A stretch of DNA of 14,073 nucleotides from an uncultured Oscillospiraceae bacterium (GCA_947627085.1 CANQUO010000036.1:1-14073), one strand, 5' to 3'; positions 1 through 7,399 are shown, counted from the stretch's first letter. Made by a program: numbers and translations. Notes: a model not told the origin generated them from the letters alone.

Positions 1-618
1 CCCGCCAGCGTCACTAACACCGGCACCGATACCGACGCCATACTGAACTTCGTCATACCCCAGGGCGCCACCGGAGCTACCGGAGCTACCGGCCCTGCCG
101 GAGCAACGGGGGCCACTGGGCCTCAAGGACCTCAGGGGCCTGCCGGTCCACAGGGTCCCGCCGGCGACGAGGCGGTTGCCAGCTACGCCGATTACTATGG
201 CCTGGTGCCCGGGTCCAACGACGACCCGGTGGCCGCCGGGGAGGCAATAGACTTCCCCGTGGAGGGGGCCAACGACGGCGGCAACATTACCTCCAACGGA
301 TCGGACACTCTCACCGTGGCCGACGCCGGGACGTATCTCATACTCTTTGAGGCCGCGGTCACAGGCTCCTCCCAGTTGGTACTGGCCGTAAACGGCGCGG
401 AAGTGGCCTCCACCACCGTGGGCCGCACCAGCGGCACGGGCCAGATAGTGGGAATGAGCATCCAGACGCTGACGGCGGGCTCCACCCTTCAGGTCCGCAA
501 CCCCGCCAGCGCCAACTCGTCCGTGACCGTCACGCCCACCGCCGGCGGCGAGGACCCCGTGTCCGTACACCTGATCGTCGTACAGCTTTCCACCGCCGAA
601 CCGCCCGTGGCAGAATGA
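1..618 (+). CDS. Collagen-like repeat protein with BclA-like C-terminal domain, 5' end cut by window
   Basis: The reading frame is open from base 1 and ends at TGA 616-618, so 205 residues are visible and the N-terminus lies upstream. Residues 1-21 (ending DAILNFVIPQ) resemble the non-collagenous linkers found between collagen blocks in Firmicutes proteins, so more repeats probably precede. Residues 22-57 are 12 uninterrupted Gly-X-Y triplets, mostly GAT, GPQ and GPA. Residues from about 62 to 205 form a Ser/Thr/Ala/Gly-rich beta domain (SNGSDTLTVADAGTYLILF, then LVLAVNGAEV, then VSVHLIVVQL). This matches the jelly-roll trimerisation domain behind collagen stalks in BclA-type exosporium proteins. 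The family forms trimeric surface or spore filaments, often glycosylated on Thr of the triplets. No sortase signal is present at the C-terminus. Surface or spore location is inferred. It converges on the lyase gene across a hairpin-rich gap. Confidence 0.85.
   Translation, partial: PASVTNTGTDTDAILNFVIPQGATGATGATGPAGATGATGPQGPQGPAGPQGPAGDEAVASYADYYGLVPGSNDDPVAAGEAIDFPVEGANDGGNITSNGSDTLTVADAGTYLILFEAAVTGSSQLVLAVNGAEVASTTVGRTSGTGQIVGMSIQTLTAGSTLQVRNPASANSSVTVTPTAGGEDPVSVHLIVVQLSTAEPPVAE
64..171 (+). repeat. Gly-X-Y coding repeat (12 collagen triplets)
   Basis: Every third codon is glycine from 64 to 171. At the DNA level there is a 9-base tandem unit (ccggagcta at 71-79 and 80-88) with degenerate neighbours. 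Perfect repetition is short, so slippage would be limited, but triplet number in such tracts commonly varies between strains. Confidence 0.8.
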
Positions 619-621
619 GCT

Positions 622-649
622 TCGACAAAGGCCTGACGGCCTTTGTCGA
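622..649. terminator. Hairpin 1 downstream of the collagen-like gene, no U-tract
   Basis: A perfect 12-bp stem (tcgacaaaggcc at 622-633, ggcctttgtcga at 638-649) has the 4-base loop tgac. It begins 3 bases after the stop codon, so it is well placed to end or protect the collagen-like mRNA. No run of T follows on either strand, so classical Rho-independent termination is uncertain. Confidence 0.55.
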
Positions 650-663
650 GATGTAGAACGTGC

Positions 664-709
664 GGAACCGGTCACGAAAAGGCCTGCGGGCCTATTCGTG
701 ACCGGTTCC
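664..709. terminator. Hairpin 2, long stem with shared AGGCC core
   Basis: A 15-bp perfect outer stem (664-678 with 695-709, ggaaccggtcacgaa against its complement) has one A/A mismatch (679/694). A further 5 bp (680-684 with 689-693) then closes on the loop tgcg. There is no T-run after it. It stands 14 bases beyond hairpin 1, as a back-up terminator or an mRNA 3'-end stabiliser would. Confidence 0.5.
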
Positions 710-713
710 TGCC

Positions 714-758
714 GTTTTGCTCCGCGCATGGCCCAGATGGCCATACACTGCGCAAAAC
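714..758. repeat. Hairpin 3, two-part imperfect inverted repeat
   Basis: The outer 7-bp stem gttttgc (714-720) pairs with gcaaaac (752-758). The inner 6-bp stem atggcc (728-733) pairs with ggccat (739-744), with an internal loop between. It is weaker than its neighbours. No function is visible beyond being part of the hairpin row. Confidence 0.4.
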
Positions 759-766
759 AAGAGGTA

Positions 767-797
767 ATTTTCGCGGCGTACATGCCGCCGCGAAAAT
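767..797. repeat. Hairpin 4, 12-bp perfect inverted repeat
   Basis: attttcgcggcg (767-778) pairs perfectly with cgccgcgaaaat (786-797) around a 7-base loop. It could serve either converging transcript. Neither side has the T-run of a canonical terminator. Confidence 0.45.
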
Positions 798-844
798 CAT
801 CTGATCAAGGTTTACGTGCAAATCCCGGTAGCTTCCGGTATCTT

Positions 845-874
845 AAAGGACGGGTCAAATTTGACCCGTCCTTT
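845..874 (-). terminator. 30-bp perfect palindrome just beyond the lyase stop codon
   Basis: aaaggacgggtcaaa (845-859) is followed directly by its exact complement (860-874). It lies 4 bases past the lyase stop (879-881 on the minus strand), which fits a 3'-end hairpin for that operon. The three T bases at the end of the right arm on either strand give only a very short U stretch. Being fully symmetric, it would fold the same from both strands. Confidence 0.6.
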
Positions 875-878
875 CGCT

Positions 879-2924
879 TTACCCGTTATACAATGTGTTG
901 CTCTCGTCCACGTCCCCCGTAATTGCGTCCTTCCACTCGCTTTTGGCGGTGCGGATAGACTTGTTGCCGCGGTAGACGCCCCGGGGTCTGGATATGGGGT
1001 TATCCCGGAAGATGAAGTTTTGCTGTTCGTTGTCCACGGACACACAGCCGGTGACGCGCAGGCCTCCGGGGTTGAAGTTGTCGGAAAAGCCGGCCATCAG
1101 GTTTTTGAAGGCCACGCAGTTTTCCACGATATGACCCACGGGCATGCCCTCGCCGCCAAGCTTGAAGCCGTTGCCGCCGCCTCCGCCCAGGATAACGTGC
1201 TCCGAATCCTCGGGGTCGGTCCATATGCCGTTACCGTAGGCCACGCAGTTGCGGAGGGTCACCGGGGCGTTGGGGCCCTTCTCCACCTTGTTGTAGAGGT
1301 CAAAGCCGTCGTCCACGTTGCCGTAGGAAAGGCACCCCTCGAATACGTTCCCCGGGCCTACACCCAGCTTCGGCGCGAAGCCGTCGGCGTTCATATTCCG
1401 CTTGTCCCGGTTGCCGTAAGCCTGGCAGTCCTTGATGAGGTTATAACAGGGCCAGGCGAACTGGAAGCCCTCGGGCATACCGTTGCCCACCACAAGGCCC
1501 GTCTCGTCGCAGTGGTGGAAGGAGCATTTTTCGACGACGTTGAAGCTCCCCGTAAGGTCGGAGCGCTTGCCCGTGAACTCAAGGCCGTAGATATGCCAGA
1601 AATTCGCGCTGGACGTAAGGCAGGCGTCCCTGAATACCGCCTTCTCCCCGTCGACCGGCCTCACCGTCTTGACCGCCTCCAGCGCCCCGGAGCTCTCCGG
1701 GCCGAGAAGGAGCCTCTCGGTGTACTCGCCGCCCATGAGATATACGGTCCCGCCCTGGGCAAGACGCCTCACGGCCTCATGGAGGCTCGTAGGCTCCGAT
1801 ACCGTGCCCTCCGCGCTGTCCGACCCCTCCGGGGCGGCGTAGACCACGGTGGTGGCGTATTTGCAGGGGGTGTAATTTACACAAAACACCTCCGTAATGC
1901 TCCCGGATGGGAAGTCATATACGCACCGAAGCTCGTTTTCGCCCTCCAAAAGCTCCAGGGTCATATTGGCCGGGCGCCTGTCAAGAAGCTCCACGGTGCC
2001 CAGCTCCACCCCATCGCGGCTGACATATACAAGGCCGCTCTTGTTGCCGTGGAGGGTCAGTATGTACTTCTCCGTTGAGCTCTCTGTTCCCGAGCGCAAA
2101 AAGAGCTTTGGCATCACGTTGTGATTTTCAGGTCTCCAGAGCTCCGGCATCACCGCCGGCGGGGCGTAGGGCGTTATCTCCAGCTCTATGTCCTCAAATC
2201 TTGCCTCGGCGTTGCGGGAGGCGAAAAAGCCCGCGTACATGCTCCCCTCCTCCAGCTGCTGAAGAAGGTTCACCCCGCACCCGGCGGGATAGACGCGCCG
2301 GCCCATGGCCCCGTCCGGGCCCTCCACGGCGGCGTAAAAGCCACTGTCGTCCCGGCCAAGCTCCATGCGAAGTCCCCGTCCCCCGGTGACCAACGCCGGA
2401 GCTCCGGGCACATCGGCAGCGTTCAGCTCCACCCCCACCAGGTCGTGGATATTGGCCACGCCCCGGCGGAATACGACCTGGGGGGCGTTTTCGTCCCTGT
2501 TTCCCGCTAAAACTCCCACGAATATCATATTTGACGCTGCGGGGAGCTCCTGAAAGCCCGGGTCGAAGGGGTCGCGCCTCGCCACGCCAAGGCTGTCCCG
2601 GACCATGATGCCAAAGCCGCACTGCTGAGGCGTGTCATTTGTGCCGAGACGGCCGTAATTTACGGGTATCACCCTGGCCGACAGGCGGAAATTTTCCCTG
2701 TTCGGGTCGAGCCTCGTGTAGTGGAACGCAAGGCCGTCGTGGCCTCCCGCGATCTTGCCGCCCCGGCTCTCCACGGTCACCGACCCGTCCGGGTCTACGT
2801 GGGAGCCGTTGACGCCTATCTTGTGGCTAAATTCCGGAAGCTTCACGGTGGATGTCATGTTTAGGTCCGTGGACTGGCCGAAGGCACGGCACTCCCACGC
2901 TCTGGCGTTATACTGGTTTTCCAT
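879..2924 (-). CDS. Family 9 polysaccharide lyase (pectate or rhamnogalacturonan lyase type), no signal peptide
   Basis: A 681-residue protein. About residues 1-255 form a beta-sandwich-like region (DUF1349-like by eye) and 260-355 a second beta domain. From about 360 (YAAPEGSDSAEGTVSEP) to 681 runs a right-handed parallel beta-helix with many N/G/C-rich turns. The PL9 signature is clear. D514 in NADGFAPK and D538, D539, D542 in DDGFD have the spacing of the four Ca2+-binding aspartates described for Pel9A. K588 in GNGFKLGG is my candidate for the catalytic lysine. The family cleaves uronic-acid polysaccharides by beta-elimination. The ATG has a good ribosome site (aaggggg, 2932-2938). With only 21 bases to the dnaE stop, little room remains for an upstream start. 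The N-terminus (MENQYNARAWECRAFG) has no hydrophobic segment, so classical Sec export is not predicted. Substrate (homogalacturonan or rhamnogalacturonan I) cannot be told from sequence. Confidence 0.82.
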   Translation of the reverse strand: MENQYNARAWECRAFGQSTDLNMTSTVKLPEFSHKIGVNGSHVDPDGSVTVESRGGKIAGGHDGLAFHYTRLDPNRENFRLSARVIPVNYGRLGTNDTPQQCGFGIMVRDSLGVARRDPFDPGFQELPAASNMIFVGVLAGNRDENAPQVVFRRGVANIHDLVGVELNAADVPGAPALVTGGRGLRMELGRDDSGFYAAVEGPDGAMGRRVYPAGCGVNLLQQLEEGSMYAGFFASRNAEARFEDIELEITPYAPPAVMPELWRPENHNVMPKLFLRSGTESSTEKYILTLHGNKSGLVYVSRDGVELGTVELLDRRPANMTLELLEGENELRCVYDFPSGSITEVFCVNYTPCKYATTVVYAAPEGSDSAEGTVSEPTSLHEAVRRLAQGGTVYLMGGEYTERLLLGPESSGALEAVKTVRPVDGEKAVFRDACLTSSANFWHIYGLEFTGKRSDLTGSFNVVEKCSFHHCDETGLVVGNGMPEGFQFAWPCYNLIKDCQAYGNRDKRNMNADGFAPKLGVGPGNVFEGCLSYGNVDDGFDLYNKVEKGPNAPVTLRNCVAYGNGIWTDPEDSEHVILGGGGGNGFKLGGEGMPVGHIVENCVAFKNLMAGFSDNFNPGGLRVTGCVSVDNEQQNFIFRDNPISRPRGVYRGNKSIRTAKSEWKDAITGDVDESNTLYNG

Positions 2925-2945
2925 GGTTTTGCCCCCTTGATACTC

Positions 2946-5900
2946 TTATTTAAGTACCACATTCCCGTCCCCAAGCATCTCACGAAGCTCGGTGACGAAG
3001 GACGGGTAGATTATACAGCTTGTGCCAAGTCTCCGGCGGGTGTCCTCAAAATATATTATGAGCTGTTGTTCCCCCGGGAACATCTCCAAAAGCAGCTTGA
3101 GGCGCTCAAATTCCGGGCTCGACCGGCTTTTGAGCCTTACATACATCTTTTGCGGGTTCCCGGCCCCAACTTGCGCCGGTACCGGGTCCGGGCCCACGTC
3201 AGTTAAGGGTCTCAGGGAATTTACCACCGCCTGGGGCTCCTTCTCGTCCCTGATGGACAGCCTCCCCCTGACGGCCACAAGTCCACCCTCCCTGAGGTAC
3301 ACCCCGGAGGTGTCAAGCACCCGCTGGAAGGCCAAAAGCTCCATGTCCCCCGTGCCGTCGTCCAGGGTGACGTAGGCCATCATGCCGCCGTTTTTCGTAC
3401 TCTTCATCCTGACGGCGGTTATCACCCCGGCGAGGGTTATATCCTGATCGTCCCTGAAGCGGTGCTCCTCCACCTCCTCGGAGGTATCGGAGAGTATCCC
3501 GCCGATGGCCGCGGCCCCCAGCTTTCTGGCGGCGTTCCTGTATCCGTCCATGGGGTGGCCGGAGAGGTACAGGCCCGTGACCTCCCGCTCCATGGCCATC
3601 CGCTCGGCCTGGGTGTACTCCTCCACGTCGGGAAGCTCGATCGCCGCGCCGGAGCTCTCCTCCGCCCCCAGGCCAAAGAGGTCCATCTGCCCCTCCACGT
3701 TCTTTCTGCGCTGATCGGCTATGGCGTCCAGTGTGGGCCCCACCACCTCCATCAGCTGCCGGCGCTTGATGCCCAGGGAATCGAACGCCCCGGCCTTTAT
3801 AAGGCTCTCGATCGCGCGGCGGTTCATATCCCCGCCGAACATGCGCTCGCAAAAATCGTGGAAGGAGGTAAAGGGCCCTTGGGCGTCCCGCTCCGCCGTG
3901 ACGCCCTCGATGAATTTGGAGCCAATGTTCTTCACCGCCACAAGGCCGTAGCGTATGTTGTCCCCCTCCACGCAAAAGCGGCTCCGGGAGTGGTTTATAT
4001 CCGGCGGCAGGAGCTTTATGCCCATGCTCTGGCACTCGGCGGTGTACTCGGCCACCTTCTCGGCGTAGCCCAGCACGGAGCTCATCAGCGCCGCCATATA
4101 CTGGCGGGGGTAGTGGCACTTCAGGTACGCCGTCTCGTAGGCCACGATGGCGTAGCTCACCGCGTGGGCCTTGTTGAAGGCGTAGTTGGCAAAATCAGTT
4201 ATCTCATCGTATATGCTCCCGGCCACGTCCTCGGGCACGCCGTTTTTCACGCAACCGTGTATGCCCCTGGCCTCGTCGCCGTATATGAATGTCTCCCGCT
4301 CCTTTTGTATCTCCGCCATCTTCTTTTTGGACATGGCCCTTCTTATCATGTCCGCCTGCCCCAAGGAGAAGCCCGCGAGGCGCCTGAATATCTCGATGAC
4401 CTGCTCCTGATAGACTATACACCCGTAGGTCACATTCAATATGGGCTCCAGCATGGGGTGCTTATAGACTATCTTGTCCGGGTTCGCGCTGGCCTCCAGA
4501 AACCTCGGTATGGAGTCCATGGGGCCGGGCCGGTAGAGGGCGATAACGGCGGTGATGTCCTCGATGTTCTTCGCGCGCATGCCCACGCACACGCCGGTCA
4601 TGCCGGCGGACTCCAGCTGGAAAACGCCGCTTGTTTTCCCGGCGGCCAGCATGTCGTAGGTCTCCCTGTCGTCGTCGGGTATTTTCGATATGTCAAAATC
4701 ATGCGCTGTCTTCCTTATGTCCCGCACCGCGTCGTCGATCACCGTCAGGTTCCGAAGGCCCAGAAAGTCCATCTTCAAAAGCCCCAGCTCCTCGATGGTG
4801 GTCATGGTGTACTGGGTGGCGATGGTGTTGTCCTTTTTGGAAAGTGCCAACGGCACGTATGTCCGAACCGGGTCCCGGGTTATGACTATCCCCGCGGCGT
4901 GGGTGCCGGAGTCCTTGGGCATGTCCTCCAGGGCCTTGGCGGTCTCGATGACCTTTTTGTATCTCTCGTCCGAGTCCATAAGGTCCCGGAGCTGTTTTGA
5001 GGTGCGCATGGCGTCCTCGATGGTTATCCTCGTGTCGTTGGGTATGGCCTTGGCAAGCTCGTTCTCCTCGGCGAAGGTGAGGCCCAGGGCCTTGGACACT
5101 GACCGGACGGCGTTTTTGGCCTTAAGGGTGTTGAAGGTGATTATCTGGGCAACCCGGTCCGCGCCGTACTTGCGCTTTACGTAGTCCACAACCTCGCCCC
5201 GGCGGCGCTCGCAAAAGTCCATGTCTATATCCGGCATACTGACCCGCTCCGGGTTCAAAAACCGCTCGAAATAGAGGCTGTATTTTATGGGGTCCACGTC
5301 CGTGATGTGCAGGCAGTAGCTGACCACGCTCCCCGCCGCGCTCCCCCGCCCGGGCCCCACGGGTATGCCGCTTTTTTTGGCGTACATGACGAAATCCTGG
5401 ACGATGAGGAAATAGTCCGTAAAGCCCATACGGTCTATCATGTCAAGCTCGTACTCGAGCTGTTTTCTCACCTCCGGGGAATTGGGATAGCGCTCCCGGA
5501 AACCCTCGTCGCACAGCTTTTCCAGATATTCTCTCGACGTGTACCCCTCCGGCACGGTGAAAAGAGGCAGGTGGTAGTGGCCGAACTCAAAGTCCATGTT
5601 GCACCTGTCCGCTATGACGCTCGTGTTGTCCACGGCCTCGGGCAGGTCCGGGTAGAGGGCGCGCATTTCCTCCTCGCTTTTAAGGTAGAGCCCGTCCCCC
5701 TCAAATTTCATCCTGTTTTCGTCGTCCACGGTCTTGCCCGTCTGTATGCACATGAGCACGTCCTGGGCGTAGGCGTCCTTTTTCTCAAGATAGTGCACGT
5801 CGTTGGTGAGCACCAGGGGTATGCCCGTCTCCCTGGAGAGCCTTATGAGCCCCTTGGCGGCCCTGCGCTCCTCCGGTATGCCGTGGTCCTGTATCTCAAG

Positions 5901-6413
5901 GTAGTAGTTGCCCTCGCCGAATATCTCCAGAAACTCAAGTGCAGTCTTTTTCGCCTCGTTGTATCTGTCCTGCAATATGAGCTGCGGCACCTGCCCCTGG
6001 ACGCAGGCGGACAGGGCGATGAGCCCCTCGGCGTGCTCCCGCAGAAGCTCCATGTCCACTCTCGGCTTCATGTAAAAGCCCTCCACAAAGCCCATGGACA
6101 CCATATGGCAGAGATTTTTATACCCCGTCTCGTCCTTGCAGAGAAGTATAAGGTGGTAGCGCACCGAATCCGCCCCGTGCTCCTTGTCAAACCGCGTTCT
6201 GGGGGCCACGTAGACCTCACAGCCGATTATGGGCTTCACGCCCTCCTTTTTGCACTCCTTATAAAAGGCCACGGCGCCGTACATGACGCCGTGATCGGTT
6301 ATGGCAAGGCACGTCTGTCCCAGCTCCCGGGCGCGGCGGGGCAGGTCCTTTATCCTGCACGCCCCGTCCAGGAGGCTGTATTCGGAATGGACATGTAAAT
6401 GAGTGAAGGACAT
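2946..6413 (-). CDS. dnaE: DNA polymerase III alpha subunit DnaE
   Basis: A full-length 1155-residue C-family replicative polymerase. The N-terminal PHP domain starts at HLHVHSEYSLLDG (5-17) and keeps its histidines, including TNDVHYLE (203-210). The palm holds GPGRGSAAGS (353-362), the catalytic aspartates D395 and D397 in PDIDMDF, and D549 in KMDFLGLRNL. The region YQEQVIEIFRRLAGF (668-682) through FNKAHAVSYA (746-755) is typical of bacterial DnaE. The OB domain is near 990-1070 (ITLAGVITAVRMKSTKNGG). It synthesises DNA at the fork as part of the holoenzyme. It lacks the PolC exonuclease insert, so it is DnaE and not PolC. The ribosome site is weak (aggaaag). An 83-base gap separates it from whiA. 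I see no convincing promoter there, only a weak 5-bp hairpin (6429-6444). The lyase gene follows after 21 bases. Confidence 0.97.
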   Translation of the reverse strand: MSFTHLHVHSEYSLLDGACRIKDLPRRARELGQTCLAITDHGVMYGAVAFYKECKKEGVKPIIGCEVYVAPRTRFDKEHGADSVRYHLILLCKDETGYKNLCHMVSMGFVEGFYMKPRVDMELLREHAEGLIALSACVQGQVPQLILQDRYNEAKKTALEFLEIFGEGNYYLEIQDHGIPEERRAAKGLIRLSRETGIPLVLTNDVHYLEKKDAYAQDVLMCIQTGKTVDDENRMKFEGDGLYLKSEEEMRALYPDLPEAVDNTSVIADRCNMDFEFGHYHLPLFTVPEGYTSREYLEKLCDEGFRERYPNSPEVRKQLEYELDMIDRMGFTDYFLIVQDFVMYAKKSGIPVGPGRGSAAGSVVSYCLHITDVDPIKYSLYFERFLNPERVSMPDIDMDFCERRRGEVVDYVKRKYGADRVAQIITFNTLKAKNAVRSVSKALGLTFAEENELAKAIPNDTRITIEDAMRTSKQLRDLMDSDERYKKVIETAKALEDMPKDSGTHAAGIVITRDPVRTYVPLALSKKDNTIATQYTMTTIEELGLLKMDFLGLRNLTVIDDAVRDIRKTAHDFDISKIPDDDRETYDMLAAGKTSGVFQLESAGMTGVCVGMRAKNIEDITAVIALYRPGPMDSIPRFLEASANPDKIVYKHPMLEPILNVTYGCIVYQEQVIEIFRRLAGFSLGQADMIRRAMSKKKMAEIQKERETFIYGDEARGIHGCVKNGVPEDVAGSIYDEITDFANYAFNKAHAVSYAIVAYETAYLKCHYPRQYMAALMSSVLGYAEKVAEYTAECQSMGIKLLPPDINHSRSRFCVEGDNIRYGLVAVKNIGSKFIEGVTAERDAQGPFTSFHDFCERMFGGDMNRRAIESLIKAGAFDSLGIKRRQLMEVVGPTLDAIADQRRKNVEGQMDLFGLGAEESSGAAIELPDVEEYTQAERMAMEREVTGLYLSGHPMDGYRNAARKLGAAAIGGILSDTSEEVEEHRFRDDQDITLAGVITAVRMKSTKNGGMMAYVTLDDGTGDMELLAFQRVLDTSGVYLREGGLVAVRGRLSIRDEKEPQAVVNSLRPLTDVGPDPVPAQVGAGNPQKMYVRLKSRSSPEFERLKLLLEMFPGEQQLIIYFEDTRRRLGTSCIIYPSFVTELREMLGDGNVVLK

Positions 6414-6496
6414 ATGCTTTCCTTTCCGCCCTCTCCGGCGAGGGTACTCATAAAATAACGTACATATGATTTGGGGCTTATTCGCTTTTGTTCAGC

Positions 6497-7387
6497 CTAT
6501 TTGTTCCCCGCAAGCTCCCGAAGCTCCCGGAGCCTGTGGTTAAGGCCCGATTTCGTGACCGGCGGGTCGCACAGCGCCCCCAGCTCCTCAAGGCTCAGCT
6601 CCGGGTTCTCCTCCCGAAGGCGCGCGGCCTCCTGAAGCTTCGGGGAGAGATTTTCAAGCTCCCCGGAGCTTCTCAGCTTTCTTATGGCCTCCATGGTGGC
6701 GGCGCTGGCCTCCACGGTCTTGGTGACGTTGGCGGTGTCGCAGTTGACCTTGCGGTTGACCTGATTTGTCATGTCCTTTTCGATCTTCGCCGCCATCACC
6801 CGCATGGCCGCCAGCGGCGCGCCGACGGTGGTAAGCAGATCCTCGATAAGGTCCGACTGCTTGAAGTACATGATGTAGTTGCCGCCCCGGGCCACGCTTT
6901 TGGGCTCAAAGCCCATGTCGTGAAAAAGGGCCGTTATCTCCCGGCTCACGGTGTAGTGGGCCGTCACCAGCTCCAGATGATACCGCTTTTCCGGGTCCGT
7001 CACGGACCCGCCCGCCAAAAAGGCCCCCCGCAGGAACGCCGTCCTGGCCTGCTCGTCCTCAAGTATCCCCAAATTCACATGGTGGCGCACAAGTCCCCCC
7101 ACATAACCGAACAGGGCCAGTATCCTCCCGATGCTCTCCGGGTCCCTTATGACGAAGGCCCTCCCCCGGCCGTCCTCCGGCGTCTCGTCGAAGCTTAAGG
7201 AGAACGCCTTCATAATAAGCTTCGGTAGCCTCTGGGCGAAGCACTCGGACCTTGTGGAGATACGTATCTCGCGGCTGTCGAAGGTGTTGCAAAAAAGCAT
7301 CACGCCGTAGCACTCCGCCAGCGCCTGAGCCCGGGAGCTCAGACCGGCGCGGCATAGCTCGGCCTTTACCTCTGAGGAAAAAGACAT
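6497..7387 (-). CDS. whiA: DNA-binding protein WhiA
   Basis: A 296-residue protein matching WhiA (YvcL) of Gram-positive bacteria over its full length. The N-terminus MSFSSEVKAELCR is characteristic. The middle is the LAGLIDADG-like fold, with FLRGAFLAGGSVTDPEK (about 118-134) and YHLELVT. It retains the family motif QVNRKVNCDTANVTKTV (about 205-221). The C-terminus carries a helix-turn-helix (LSLEELGALCDPPVTKSGL, then NHRLREL) that binds DNA. In Streptomyces WhiA controls sporulation septation genes. In Bacillus it affects division and chromosome segregation, with no known endonuclease activity. The start is 12 bases beyond the rapZ stop with only a weak ribosome site (gggtggga), so it is probably translated with rapZ. 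Confidence 0.96.
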   Translation of the reverse strand: MSFSSEVKAELCRAGLSSRAQALAECYGVMLFCNTFDSREIRISTRSECFAQRLPKLIMKAFSLSFDETPEDGRGRAFVIRDPESIGRILALFGYVGGLVRHHVNLGILEDEQARTAFLRGAFLAGGSVTDPEKRYHLELVTAHYTVSREITALFHDMGFEPKSVARGGNYIMYFKQSDLIEDLLTTVGAPLAAMRVMAAKIEKDMTNQVNRKVNCDTANVTKTVEASAATMEAIRKLRSSGELENLSPKLQEAARLREENPELSLEELGALCDPPVTKSGLNHRLRELRELAGNK

Positions 7388-7399
7388 GGTCCCACCCCG

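Noticed and set aside
1..618. Phage tail fibre instead of a surface or spore protein
   Set aside because: Collagen triplets also occur in phage fibres, but no phage gene is near and the head domain and linker resemble BclA-type bacterial proteins. It cannot be fully excluded because the upstream region is missing.
619..878. CRISPR array or tandem repeat element
   Set aside because: The hairpins have different sequences and lengths, with no repeated unit and no regular spacers.
698..922. Possible small plus-strand gene in the hairpin region
   Set aside because: It runs through hairpins 2 to 4 and the palindrome and into the lyase 3' end. No ribosome site or plausible protein composition.
816..2078. 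Long open frame (420 codons) on the plus strand opposite the lyase
   Set aside because: It mirrors the lyase gene in antisense, has no recognisable domain, no ribosome site, and starts across the palindrome. It is a by-product of GC-rich codon use.
3462..5000. 512-codon open frame on the plus strand inside dnaE
   Set aside because: It is antisense to conserved dnaE sequence. The His/Val/Leu/Gly-rich translation has no family features.
5307..6398. 363-codon plus-strand open frame opposite the dnaE 5' part
   Set aside because: Antisense shadow of the PHP and palm regions, with no start signal or domain.
6414..6496. Riboswitch, promoter or terminator between whiA and dnaE
   Set aside because: Only a 5-bp hairpin (6429-6444) and an isolated TATTTT-like -10 without a matching -35 are visible. 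That is not enough to call.
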